The notes under the pieces were generated by a model. It was not told the DNA's origin. It was given only the letters and a program-made list of their open reading frames with translations, and did no database searches. Made by a program: the position numbers and the translations under genes. A stretch of 64,000 nt of DNA from SYIM01 sp039800325. GTDB lineage: Bacteria > Pseudomonadota > Gammaproteobacteria > Burkholderiales > Burkholderiaceae_E. Location: positions 17,017 through 81,016 of the forward strand of contig JBDLQY010000157.1 in NCBI GenBank assembly GCA_039800325.1, written 5' to 3'. This document shows, piece after piece, positions 17,041 to 25,390 of the stretch; positions within the stretch are counted from its first letter, which is position 1; the number at the start of each line of letters is the position of its first letter.

Positions 17041-18141
17041 TTGGCCGGATGCCGCCAGTATGCCTGCAGAGGCGTGCTGGCGGTTTCGTCAGGGCTTTTA
17101 ATTTCCGTGAACTCACTGGCGCAGCCGTTGAGTTCCTGGTCGCTTTCTCACAAAACCGAGGCCCATAGCACCCGTGGCTTGATTGATGCCAAGCACTGGT
17201 TAGGTCACGGGCTTCGAGAGTCACCGCAGAATGTGTGGGCCGCCTATCGTAGTGAAACGGCACTCTCGGCCGCTGTCACAGAATTTAAGCCCCTAACGCT
17301 CTCAGTCAGCGCCCATCGAGAAGCTAATTTCTCGGGCAACGGCAATGTACTGTACGTTGCGGCGCGCGCCGAAAAAGAGGGTACTGTCGAGTACGACAAG
17401 CCGGGCGTTTTCGCTGGCCAGGGGCGTTTTTTCGATCTCGACGCGACCCGTATTCAACTCTCTGGACGGCGAGAGTTGCCTTTGCAGGGTGCTTGGCTGA
17501 GTCTGGCCGGGTATTTCGATCTGGTGCGTGAATTTCAGACGGGCTCAGTCGATGCTTTGCTCGAGACGCAGGGTACTCAGAGTTCACTGAGGGGGACACT
17601 GAACCGAATTGGTACGCGTTCCTACGGACCGCTTGAACGGGATAGGCCCGACGAAGGCTACGGGTTCGGCCTGAACCTTGACGCTGGCATGCAGGTTCCA
17701 GGGGGGGCGGTGACGCTTGGCGTGAATAACGTACTTTCACGGCTACGGTTCGACAGTATTCATTACTCAGAGCGCCGTTATCAGGTTGTCGAAAAAAATG
17801 GCCGCCTCATACCGGGTGAGCTACCCGCTCTGACAGGCCGTTATGGCGTCACTTCTAAAACGCTTTCAATGCCCAGGCACTGGTCGCTATCCTTCGCGCC
17901 AGAGAAACTACCCGGTTTAAATCTGACCCTTCTCGGACTCGGCAATCAGACTGCAGCCGCGGTTCGGCAGTCAATGACGTTTCTGTCGACCACTGCGTGG
18001 ATTCAGACAGTGAATGGTCAGAATCTTAGTCTTGGCCTGTCCCACCGTTGGGGTGATAGAGCAGAGGCCGGTATAGCAGTAACAGCCAACCGGACCGACC
18101 AACCGCTGCTCTCTATGCTGACGCTCGGGCTGCGATGGTGA
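17041..18141 (+). CDS. Putative outer-membrane beta-barrel protein
   Basis: About 366 residues. The start is uncertain: no ATG is in frame near the 5' end, and TTG at 17002 (inside the upstream gene), TTG at 17041 or GTG at 17074 could all serve. I chose 17041 because it gives a positively charged, hydrophobic signal peptide ending SLAQ. The rest is rich in alternating polar and hydrophobic residues with repeated aromatic strand ends and finishes in W (LTLGLRW), like an outer-membrane barrel. It follows the lipoprotein gene by a few bases, so expression may be coupled. The specific family is not recognised. Confidence 0.65.
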   Translation: MAGCRQYACRGVLAVSSGLLISVNSLAQPLSSWSLSHKTEAHSTRGLIDAKHWLGHGLRESPQNVWAAYRSETALSAAVTEFKPLTLSVSAHREANFSGNGNVLYVAARAEKEGTVEYDKPGVFAGQGRFFDLDATRIQLSGRRELPLQGAWLSLAGYFDLVREFQTGSVDALLETQGTQSSLRGTLNRIGTRSYGPLERDRPDEGYGFGLNLDAGMQVPGGAVTLGVNNVLSRLRFDSIHYSERRYQVVEKNGRLIPGELPALTGRYGVTSKTLSMPRHWSLSFAPEKLPGLNLTLLGLGNQTAAAVRQSMTFLSTTAWIQTVNGQNLSLGLSHRWGDRAEAGIAVTANRTDQPLLSMLTLGLRW

Positions 18142-18162
18142 TTTATATCGTGCAGCCCCGCC

Positions 18163-19125
18163 TCACCCCATCGCCTTGAACTGGTAGCCACCATCGATGG
18201 TCTCGATGGTGCCGATAGCCGGGAAGGGGAAATGGAAACCGGCGGCAGGCATTTTTTCCTTCACCAGCATGTCGAAGATGCGGCGGCGCGATTGACGCGC
18301 CATCTCGGGGTTCATATCGAACACCACCGACCAGTCGGGTCGCCGTGCAAACAAGGACGGCACATTGGTAATGTCGGCGACGAAGGCAAACGATTGCCCC
18401 TGCGAGCGCATCACGAAGACGGTATGACCCGGCGAGTGGCCGAAAGCCGCTACCGATTCGATGCCAGGTGCAATCTCGCGGCCGGGTTCAAATTTGACGA
18501 GCTGGTCTGCGGGCATCGTGCCGAAGACACGTTTGACGTTATCAAAGGCACCCCGCATCGCGGGCGGCGCAGCGGCGATGCGCGCCTCGTCTGTCCAGAA
18601 CGCATGTTCGGGGGCTGGCACATGCACTTTGGCGCGCGGAAAAACCAGAGACCCATCTTTGCGCCGCAAGCCACTGATGTGATCGCCGTGGAAATGGCTG
18701 ATGACCACATGATGGATGTCATCGGGCGAGAGCCCAGCCGCGGCCAGATTGGCCACCAGGCGGCCGGCCGAGGGCGGACCGTTATCGGCAAAGCCCGCGT
18801 CAAACAGGTATCGCTGCCCATCTTTCACGACGACGCACGGCGTATAGGGCACATCAACATAGTCGGTTGACAGGCCCTGCGAGGCCAGCAGTCCACGAAC
18901 CTGTTCAATGGCGATTCCTGGGACAAACTCTGCCCCCAGGGGCCTGCGCAAAATACCGTCGTTGACGGTAATGACATCCATCTCGCCGATACGGGTTTTT
19001 CGAAAGCCAGGTGAGGGTAGCGTGGGCGCGCCGAACGACGCTGGGTTTTGTGACCAGACCGGAAACAGGGTGAAGGCTGATGCGCCACCAATGGCAGCGC
19101 CCAAAAAATGACGGCGATTAAGCAC
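18163..19125 (-). CDS. Tat-exported metallo-beta-lactamase-fold hydrolase
   Basis: 320 residues. The N-terminus NRRHFLGAA is a twin-arginine signal, so the enzyme is probably folded in the cytoplasm with its metals and exported. The metal-binding motif HFHGDH gives H144, H146, D148 and H149; a further histidine lies in FGHSPGHTVF and an aspartate in FVADITN. The domain resembles lactonase-like and related periplasmic hydrolases of this superfamily. The substrate is not evident from sequence or neighbours. Confidence 0.85.
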   Translation of the reverse strand: MLNRRHFLGAAIGGASAFTLFPVWSQNPASFGAPTLPSPGFRKTRIGEMDVITVNDGILRRPLGAEFVPGIAIEQVRGLLASQGLSTDYVDVPYTPCVVVKDGQRYLFDAGFADNGPPSAGRLVANLAAAGLSPDDIHHVVISHFHGDHISGLRRKDGSLVFPRAKVHVPAPEHAFWTDEARIAAAPPAMRGAFDNVKRVFGTMPADQLVKFEPGREIAPGIESVAAFGHSPGHTVFVMRSQGQSFAFVADITNVPSLFARRPDWSVVFDMNPEMARQSRRRIFDMLVKEKMPAAGFHFPFPAIGTIETIDGGYQFKAMG

Positions 19126-19207
19126 GGCTGACTCCGAGGGGGGATTTACCTGACATTATCGTTGGCGACTGTCCAAAGTCAGTCTATTCCCGACTGGGGC
19201 ACCCGCT

Positions 19208-20902
19208 TCAGTGCTTTAAGCGCACGAATACCCGGTACTGCACCCAAGCGCCGACCGCGATGCTGGTCGCAAGGCTTGCGTACACAAGCCAGATCTGGTG
19301 CTCAAACTGATTGGCGACTAGCAGACCCGCAACTAACACCAGCGCGATAACAATGGCGATTTCTTCGAGCGCAAAGGCCCCGCGCAGCGACTGAGCCGCC
19401 TGGCCCAGCAAGATGTCGCGCAGAATGCCGCCGCCGCTGATTGAAACCGCTGCAAGAATCGGCGCCCAGAACCAATGCAGGCTTGACGATAGAGCCACAC
19501 AGGCACCGTAGGCGGCAGCAATCGATAAGCCCGCCAGACCCAGAATTCTTTCGGCGGGGGAAATCCATCGTGAGAGGGTCACGGACGCAATACGACGCGA
19601 GATGACAATGATGAGCACCGTGCAGACGGTGATGGCCATGGGCAGCGTTGGGTCAACGATAAACGCAATCGGCAGACGTTCGCCACCGATGATGACATCA
19701 CGAAGCGCCGCGCCTCCCAGAGGCGTGGTCAGCGATAGCACCAGGCAGCCCCACAGTCCAAACCCACGCTGCAGGCCACTCAGCGCGCCTGAGCATCCGA
19801 ATACCAAAATCGCCGCAAAAATCGCGGCTAGGAAGGGCGTGGAGCCTATGACCTGATCGAGCGCATGACGTGCCGGGGCCGACAGGGTAGGCAAGCGACC
19901 GTGGCTGCGCTGCACCTCTTGCATCACCTTAAAGGTCCAAAGCGTTTTAGCCTCGGGCGGTAGCGCGCCTTCGCTGGCGGCTATCTGCGCGAATTGACGG
20001 TCAAAGCGAGCGAGGTTTAAGAGGCCAAACTGCGACAAGTCGGTCGGCAGCAGCTCGATCACGCCTGCCAGCATCTGTTGCTGATGTTGTCGGTCAACCG
20101 AGGGGTTTTGTGAGGCCAGCGAGTCCAGCGCGAGGCCGCGCGCACTGCGAGCGTCATCCCAGCCCTTGGCCAGTCCGCGTATCAGCCCCACCAGTTGCTG
20201 GCGGAACTCGGCTGACACGAGTCGATCTGACAGCACGTACAGCCCGTCTTCGATGTGTTCGATTCCCTTGCGTTGCAGATCGATCCAGCGCAGGTCTACG
20301 GGATCAATGCCAGAAGACTGCAGTCTGGGCCATTCGTTGTAACTCATGGCGCTGACGCAAGGCACTTTGCCGTTGATGAGGTCCATTCCCCCAGGCGCCT
20401 GCTCAAGCAGCTGAACCTTGGATGGGTCGACTCCATAGGATTTGAGTAATGTACGCACAACATGCTGATCGCCCAGATTCCACACGCCGACGCTTCGACC
20501 CATAAGATCTTCCGGCCGAATAACCCCTGAACTCGTTCTGCAGGCGATCCCAAGTCCTGGTTGAGCAAAGATTTGCGCGACGTGCCTGATACGAGGCCCC
20601 TCACGCGAATGCATCAGTGCGTTCCCAAGCCAACCCACCGCTACGTCGACCTCGCCCTTTTTAAGTCGGGCAAACGGATCGATTCCGGGGCCGCCTTCAA
20701 CGACGTTAATTACAAGGCCCTCGCGCTCAAAGTGACGCCGCGCCTGCGCAACATAGAAGCCGGCAAACTGGGCTTGATGCTGCCAGTGCAGTTGCACCCG
20801 CAGACGAGGCTGTGCCTGTGACTGACAAGCCCAGCCTAGCAACAGAGTGAGGACGAGCGAAGCAGCAATCTGTATCGTGGTGGGCCCTGTAAGCGCTCGC
20901 AT
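19208..20902 (-). CDS. Fusion of NMT1/THI5-like binding protein and TRIC-type channel
   Basis: About 564 residues from the ATG at 20902; a TTG at 20920 overlapping the upstream stop is an alternative. A signal peptide is followed by an ABC-type NMT1/THI5-like solute-binding domain (roughly 35-340: LHWQHQAQFAGFYVAQ, GVWNLGDQHVV, PGGMDLINGKV). After residue about 370 come seven hydrophobic helices with two glycine-rich motifs, GGAALRDVIIGG and GGGILRDILLG, diagnostic of the UPF0126/TRIC (YicG-type) cation channel family. The gene thus links a ligand-binding periplasmic domain to a channel. It is adjacent to and coupled with the PQQ sugar dehydrogenase gene. No other ABC transporter subunits are near. 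Domain calls are confident; function is inference. Confidence 0.8.
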   Translation of the reverse strand: MRALTGPTTIQIAASLVLTLLLGWACQSQAQPRLRVQLHWQHQAQFAGFYVAQARRHFEREGLVINVVEGGPGIDPFARLKKGEVDVAVGWLGNALMHSREGPRIRHVAQIFAQPGLGIACRTSSGVIRPEDLMGRSVGVWNLGDQHVVRTLLKSYGVDPSKVQLLEQAPGGMDLINGKVPCVSAMSYNEWPRLQSSGIDPVDLRWIDLQRKGIEHIEDGLYVLSDRLVSAEFRQQLVGLIRGLAKGWDDARSARGLALDSLASQNPSVDRQHQQQMLAGVIELLPTDLSQFGLLNLARFDRQFAQIAASEGALPPEAKTLWTFKVMQEVQRSHGRLPTLSAPARHALDQVIGSTPFLAAIFAAILVFGCSGALSGLQRGFGLWGCLVLSLTTPLGGAALRDVIIGGERLPIAFIVDPTLPMAITVCTVLIIVISRRIASVTLSRWISPAERILGLAGLSIAAAYGACVALSSSLHWFWAPILAAVSISGGGILRDILLGQAAQSLRGAFALEEIAIVIALVLVAGLLVANQFEHQIWLVYASLATSIAVGAWVQYRVFVRLKH

Positions 20903-20916
20903 AGCCGACGCGACGT

Positions 20917-22041
20917 TCAAGGCTGTCGAACGGGGTTTAGCCGAATCAGGCGACCGTTGGGCGCATCGGTGAGCACGTACATAAGACCATCAGGGCCCTG
21001 GCGCACATCACGCGTCCATTGACCAATGGACTGCAACAGCCGTTCTTCGCCAATCACGTTTGTGTCCGATACGACCAGACGCGTCAGAAAGCCAAACTTC
21101 ACCGAACCTACAAACAGACTGCCGCGCCAAGCGGCACCGTAGCGGTCACTGTTGAGAAAGGCCATGCCCGAAGGCGCGATCGAAGGCGTCCAGTGATGAA
21201 TGGGCTGCTCAAGGCCTGGCGCGTGAGTGATACCCGCGCCGATTTTGCCGCCGCCATAATGCTCGCCGTAGGTGATCACGGGCCAGCCATAGTTCTTGCC
21301 GGGTTGCGGCAGATTGATTTCATCGCCACCCTGTGGGCCATGCTCATGAATCCAGAGCCTGCCCTGCGAATCAAGCGTGGCGCCCTGGGGATTACGGTGT
21401 CCGAGGCTGAAAATTTCTGGGCGAGCCTGCGCGTGACCCACAAAGGGATTATCGGCGGGTACTCGACCGTCTTTGTGCACACGCACCAGCTTGCCCAAAT
21501 GATTGTCCAGGCGTTGAGCGTCGTTCATGCGGTTGAAGCGCTCGCCCAAGGTGAGCATCAGCGTGCCGTCAGCACGCTCAACAATGCGACAGCCGAAGTG
21601 GTGTCGACCGGGTAGCTTCGGTTGCTGACTGAAGATCACCCTGAAATGATTGAGCGTGCGCTCGTCAGCGCTGAGCTCAGCGCGTGCCAGAGCCGTGCTG
21701 TTACCGCCCTCGCCGGGTTCGGTAAAGCAAAGAAACAGAGTGCGATTACGCTCGAAGTTATTGTCCAGAGCGAGATCAAGCAGGCCGCCTTGTCCGCCCA
21801 CATCAATACGGGGTAAGCCTGCTAGCGGGGCGCCGATGCGCCCATCGGCTTCGATGATACGCAGACGCCCAACCCGCTCGGTGACAAGAAAACGGCCGCC
21901 CGGTAAAAAGCCCAGGGCCCAGGCGTGCTCAAGACCCTCGGCAATGATCTCAGGCTGGACTCGTTCTGCCTTCGTCGGCGTCTGGGCGAAGACGGGTGAG
22001 GCCACGCACAGTGATGCTACACAAGCCCAGGCGATGGCCAT
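20917..22041 (-). CDS. PQQ-dependent sugar dehydrogenase (GSDH/Asd family)
   Basis: About 374 residues from the ATG at 22041, which opens a good signal peptide (MAIAWACVASLCVASPVFAQ); an in-frame TTG at 22152 would add an arginine/proline-rich non-signal extension and is less likely. The six-bladed propeller family is shown by HAWALGFLPGG, GQGGLLDLALD, RHHFGCRIV, LGERFNRMNDAQ, SLGHRNPQG, WIHEHGPQGGDEIN and GKNYGWPV. Enzymes of this family oxidise aldose sugars in the periplasm with bound PQQ and calcium. The downstream NMT1-TRIC gene begins within or just after its stop codon, so the two form an operon. Confidence 0.88.
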   Translation of the reverse strand: MAIAWACVASLCVASPVFAQTPTKAERVQPEIIAEGLEHAWALGFLPGGRFLVTERVGRLRIIEADGRIGAPLAGLPRIDVGGQGGLLDLALDNNFERNRTLFLCFTEPGEGGNSTALARAELSADERTLNHFRVIFSQQPKLPGRHHFGCRIVERADGTLMLTLGERFNRMNDAQRLDNHLGKLVRVHKDGRVPADNPFVGHAQARPEIFSLGHRNPQGATLDSQGRLWIHEHGPQGGDEINLPQPGKNYGWPVITYGEHYGGGKIGAGITHAPGLEQPIHHWTPSIAPSGMAFLNSDRYGAAWRGSLFVGSVKFGFLTRLVVSDTNVIGEERLLQSIGQWTRDVRQGPDGLMYVLTDAPNGRLIRLNPVRQP

Positions 22042-22173
22042 CAGTGAGTTGAACCGTGCGCGCGGCGCCAAAGATACTGACTCAGCGCCGCGGCGGACGC
22101 GCGGCGGCGCCGGGATACGCAAGGGCCACGGGGTGCGCAAGGGCCTGATCAAGACAAACTTCAGTACGCGGGC

Positions 22174-23193
22174 TTAGTTGGCTTTGATGCCAGCGGTGCT
22201 GATGACCCGCGTCCACAGTTCGAGCTCAGAGCGGACAAAGCGTGTGTAGGCTGCCGAGCCTTGCTCGGGGATCACAAAGCCCACCGACTCCATGCGCTCT
22301 TTGATCGCGGCAGACGTCATGATTTTCTTCATAGTGGTCTCAAGCTTGTCGACAATGGCTTGCGGCGTGCCCTTGGGCAGTGACAGCCCAGACCAGCTTA
22401 AAGCCTGAAAGCCTGCAATACCGCTCTCGGCGATGGTCGGTACGTCTGGATAAAGCGCGTTGCGCTGCAGGCTTGAGACAGCGATGGCTTTAAGCTTACC
22501 CGATCGCACATGCTGCAGCGCGACGTCCTGGTTGATAAACATCAGCGGAAAGACGCCGCCCAACAAATCAATCATCATGGGCCCACCACCGCGATACGGA
22601 ATGCCCACCATGTCGAAGCCAGGCTTGCAGCCCTGAGCCGTGGGTGCGCACTTGCCGGCTTCAATCTTGAGCAGCTCCATCGCCATGTGGCCTGAGGCGG
22701 CCAGGGTGTAGCCGTAATTGATCTTGCCGGGATTACGCTTTACGTAATCCAACAATTCGGCAAAGCTCTGAAACGGGGCGGTGGGATGCACCAGCAGCAC
22801 ATTAGGCCCCGAGTGCACCTGCGTGATGTGGATGAAGTCGTTGATCGAGTCATACGTGGGCTTGGGCTCAAGGCCGTGGGCAACCGCGTTCTGTCCCACA
22901 CCGGTTTGTATGATCGTATAGCCGTCGGGGGCAGACTTGACGCCGCGCGCGGTACCGATGACCCCACCCGCGCCGCCTACGTTTTCAACCACCACGGGCT
23001 GACCGAGTTCTTTGGTGAGCGCCTCGGCCACCATGCGGGCCATGACGTCACTGGTGCCGCCCGCCGGGAAGGGGCTGATAAGTTTGACCGGACGCGAGGG
23101 CCAGGCGTCCTGCGCCAGCGCTGAAGATGTTTGGCTGGCCATGATCAGACCGACCGCTGAGATCAGCCCGGTGAATAAGGCTTGACGGATCAT
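22174..23193 (-). CDS. Bug-family (TctC) periplasmic solute receptor
   Basis: 339 residues with a signal peptide (cleavage near SALAQD) and the Bug fold landmarks WPSRPVKLISPFPAGGTSDVMAR at about 31-53, VVVENVGGAGGVIG, PDGYTI and YRGGGPMM. The ATG follows an AGGGAG site. These receptors normally serve the tripartite tricarboxylate transporter TctAB or act as orphans; no tctA or tctB is near, so this is an orphan copy, a class hugely expanded in Bordetella and relatives. The ligand is probably a carboxylate or amide, not assignable. Confidence 0.92.
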   Translation of the reverse strand: MIRQALFTGLISAVGLIMASQTSSALAQDAWPSRPVKLISPFPAGGTSDVMARMVAEALTKELGQPVVVENVGGAGGVIGTARGVKSAPDGYTIIQTGVGQNAVAHGLEPKPTYDSINDFIHITQVHSGPNVLLVHPTAPFQSFAELLDYVKRNPGKINYGYTLAASGHMAMELLKIEAGKCAPTAQGCKPGFDMVGIPYRGGGPMMIDLLGGVFPLMFINQDVALQHVRSGKLKAIAVSSLQRNALYPDVPTIAESGIAGFQALSWSGLSLPKGTPQAIVDKLETTMKKIMTSAAIKERMESVGFVIPEQGSAAYTRFVRSELELWTRVISTAGIKAN

Positions 23194-23339
23194 GTTGAGA
23201 ATCTCCCTGTAAGTTGCAGAAGTCTAGCCCACAGCGCGTAAGGCTGGCCCCTGTCGTGTCTGTGCAGTGACTCGGATGGTCGCGATTGGCTACCGTGCTT
23301 GCAATGATCGGCGAAAAAGTCAGGGATTGCACGTCCACC

Positions 23340-23475
23340 CACGATGCCTTGATAGACCTTGTTGCGATCGCTCCGTTTTACCTGGGAGGGCTGATTGGGT
23401 TCGACGTTGATGTCCTGGTAGCCTTGAGACTGTTGCGGCTTGCGCGGGGGTTCAAGCTTTCGCGTTACAGGGTTC
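23340..23475 (+). pseudogene. Remnant of voltage-gated ion channel (S3-S4 segment)
   Basis: In the 550-base gap between the Bug receptor and the histidine phosphatase, one reading frame gives LIDLVAIAPFYLGGL, then DVLVALRLLRLARGFKLSRY: the S3 helix and arginine-rich S4 voltage sensor of a bacterial Kv-type potassium channel. Similarity stops at both ends; no S1-S2, pore (TVGYG) or full reading frame surrounds it. I read it as a decayed channel gene. The rest of the gap shows nothing coding. Confidence 0.6.
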
Positions 23476-23744
23476 CTGCCTGTCGTCAGACCCGTCTGCG
23501 GGTCACCTAGCTGCAAGTTCTTGGTCAGGCTATGGGCACTGAGCGGTTGATGGCTCAAGCTGCCCGACAGACGGCGAAGGTGCGGTCTTGCAGCAGGTGC
23601 TCACTGTGATTTCTGAGCAGTCAGGTTCAAATGCTTAATCACCCGGGCATGTTCGATCGGCTCCCGGCTGGGTTGTCGGCTAAAAATAAACGGGCGGGTA
23701 TCGCGTAGCCTTGAAGCTGGGGCAAAGACTTTAGAGGCTGTCAT

Positions 23745-24341
23745 ATGTTTAGAGGCTTGTTGACTACGCTCTTGCTACTGCTTGCGGGGCCTGCTTGGCC
23801 GCAGCATGGAAAAGAATTTATTGAGCTTCTGCAAAAAGGTGGTTACACCATTTTTTTTCGCCATAGCATCACCGACGGCGCTGATCCGCACAAGGTCAAC
23901 CCGCCCAATGAGAATCTGCGCGACTGCACGACGCAACGACCTCTGAACGAACTGGGTCGTGAGCAGGCAAAGCTGATTGGCGAGAAGTTTCGTGAGCACC
24001 AGATTCCGGTCGGCGACGTGTATGCCAGTGTGGTCTGTCGTTGCGAAGAAACCGCGCGATTGGCCTTCGGTACGGTGATAGCCGTCGACTGGATGGTGCT
24101 TAGACCTGGATCTGATCGACTGACCGAACTTGAGCGGCAGCTTCAAAGCGTGCCCTCCACTGGATTTTTCTCGCGCACACCGTCTGAAAAAAACAATGTC
24201 TACGTCGGTCACGCACAGACGTTGACGCGGAGTCAGGTTGGGTCAACCCTGCCACGACTGTTTTTGGCCGAGGGCGAGGGCGTTGTGTATGACCCGCAAA
24301 ATAGGCGATACCTTGGTCGCATCAATCCCAGCCGATGGTGA
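23745..24341 (+). CDS. Secreted histidine-phosphatase-superfamily protein
   Basis: 198 residues with a short signal peptide ending AWPQ. The branch-1 histidine phosphatase core is visible as FFRHSIT (R39, H40), PLNELGREQAKLIGE, VCRCEETA (R99) and the second histidine in VYVGHAQTL (H156). Proteins of this group dephosphorylate small molecules or act in lipopolysaccharide modification in the periplasm. It ends 59 bases before the tRNA-Pro gene and probably belongs to the chromosomal backbone rather than the island. Confidence 0.82.
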   Translation: MFRGLLTTLLLLLAGPAWPQHGKEFIELLQKGGYTIFFRHSITDGADPHKVNPPNENLRDCTTQRPLNELGREQAKLIGEKFREHQIPVGDVYASVVCRCEETARLAFGTVIAVDWMVLRPGSDRLTELERQLQSVPSTGFFSRTPSEKNNVYVGHAQTLTRSQVGSTLPRLFLAEGEGVVYDPQNRRYLGRINPSRW

Positions 24342-24400
24342 GTCGTTACCACAACGGGCGCTGGTGTTCTGGCGGGTTTGCTACAATAAGGGTCAGGTTT

Positions 24401-24477
24401 CGGGGTGTAGCTTAGCCTGGTAGAGCGCTACGTTCGGGACGTAGAGGCCGGAGGTTCGAATCCTCTCACCCCGACCA
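24401..24477 (+). tRNA. tRNA-Pro(CGG), intact copy
   Basis: A 77-base tRNA with encoded CCA. The acceptor stem CGGGGTG/CACCCCG pairs perfectly, the anticodon stem CTACG/CGTAG encloses loop TTCGGGA (anticodon CGG at 24435-24437), and the T arm is GGAGGTTCGAATCCTC-like. A TACAAT hexamer at 24382-24387 is a plausible -10. This is the functional copy and the probable ancestral integration site of the island that follows. Confidence 0.95.
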
Positions 24478-24489
24478 ATCTGGTCACGC

Positions 24490-24560
24490 CAGACTGCTCT
24501 CGCAAACCCACTGATTGCGCACGGCAACGGTGGGTTTTGTTTTTTCTGCGCTGAGTAGCT
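24490..24560 (+). repeat. tRNA-Pro terminator block, copy 1
   Basis: AACCCAC (24505-24511) pairs with GTGGGTT (24530-24536), followed by TTGTTTTTTC: an intrinsic terminator for the tRNA. The surrounding about 70 bases recur at 25331-25390 and 28351-28420, marking module boundaries. Confidence 0.85.
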
Positions 24561-24673
24561 AGGTGGTCACTGTGCTACTCAAAGCTCTCGACTGTGGCGT
24601 TTCCAACGAAATAAAGTTCAGCTTCATCGGCCACGAGCGCATGAATGCAAACAGAAACGCTTTAGTCTGCCGA

Positions 24674-24991
24674 TCAGTAACCCTGAAACAAGAAATCCAG
24701 CGCGGCTGTGATCTGGTCCTGATCCTGAGCCAACGAAGCCACGGGCGCTTTCAGCACCCGCTGGGGTACGGCCCCCATTTTCGGTGTTTCAAGCAGAAAG
24801 TCCTCGCCCTTGATCTTGAAAATGGGCGTCAAGCGAGTTGATAACTTGACCTTCGGGAAGGTGTTAAGACCCCGAAGCGGAACGACCATGCGGCTGTCCA
24901 GGCCATCGAGCAGATCGCTCTGCACATCCAGCAGGTACGGTGTGGTGGTGGCGTGATTGCCAGGGTTGGCATAGACATCAAAGCGCGCCAT
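24674..24991 (-). CDS. ccdB: CcdB-family gyrase-poisoning toxin
   Basis: 105 residues starting MARFDVYANPG. The pattern LLDVQSDLLDGLDSRMVVPL, VPQRVLKAPVASL and the C-terminus DFLFQGY follows CcdB (VDVQSD..., ...NLMFWGI), including the final aromatic-glycine pair contacted by gyrase. CcdB traps DNA gyrase on DNA. The start overlaps the antitoxin stop by one base (TGATG), the usual coupling. It is the first module after the tRNA. Confidence 0.88.
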   Translation of the reverse strand: MARFDVYANPGNHATTTPYLLDVQSDLLDGLDSRMVVPLRGLNTFPKVKLSTRLTPIFKIKGEDFLLETPKMGAVPQRVLKAPVASLAQDQDQITAALDFLFQGY

Positions 24992-25254
24992 CAGAAGCTT
25001 TTCCACTCATCCAGCGGCAGGCCTTCTGCCTCAATGGTGGCGTTATAGGCCGCAATGAAATCGGCGTGATCCTCGCGCCATTTGCGTTCCTGCTCACGGC
25101 GTACGACTTCACGCAAATAGTTGTCGCAGACCTGGGAGATGTTGATCCCCAGATGCTTTGCTGCGTCCAGGACATCACTACTCAAGCTCAAATTTGTCGC
25201 GCGTTTACCTGGCATTGCGGCGCGCATGCGTCGAGCGGTTTGTGTGGCAGGCAT
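24991..25254 (-). CDS. ccdA: CcdA-family antitoxin
   Basis: About 87 residues from the ATG at 25254, preceded by a weak AAAG site; an ATG at 25272 lies inside the operator-like repeats and one at 25215 would also give a normal CcdA. The N-terminal part (ATNLSLSSDVLDAAKHLGINIS) is a ribbon-helix-helix DNA-binding domain and the tail FIAAYNATIEAEGLPLDEW is the CcdB-binding segment. It neutralises the co-encoded toxin and should repress the operon. Confidence 0.85.
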   Translation of the reverse strand: MPATQTARRMRAAMPGKRATNLSLSSDVLDAAKHLGINISQVCDNYLREVVRREQERKWREDHADFIAAYNATIEAEGLPLDEWKSF

Positions 25255-25264
25255 AGCAATCTTT

Positions 25265-25293
25265 ATGCGCATTTAACGATGCGCATATGTTAA
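25265..25293. promoter_or_regulatory. Putative CcdA operator
   Basis: Two copies of the palindrome ATGCGCAT lie at 25265-25272 and 25279-25286, 14 bases apart, and the second is flanked by TTAAC/GTTAA arms. The position just upstream of ccdA fits autorepression by a ribbon-helix-helix antitoxin. Confidence 0.55.
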
Positions 25294-25330
25294 ACCGCAT
25301 CGACATCGGAATCCATGGTTGCAGACTTTT

Positions 25331-25390
25331 CAGCCAGACTGCTCTCGCAAACCCACTGATTGCGCAAGGCAACGGTGGGTTTTTTGTTTA
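25331..25390 (+). repeat. tRNA-Pro terminator block, copy 2
   Basis: From CCAGACTGCTCTCGC onward this repeats 24487-24540 almost exactly, including both hairpin arms and a T run. It separates the ccdAB module from the sensor-kinase module. No tRNA sequence precedes it. Confidence 0.8.
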
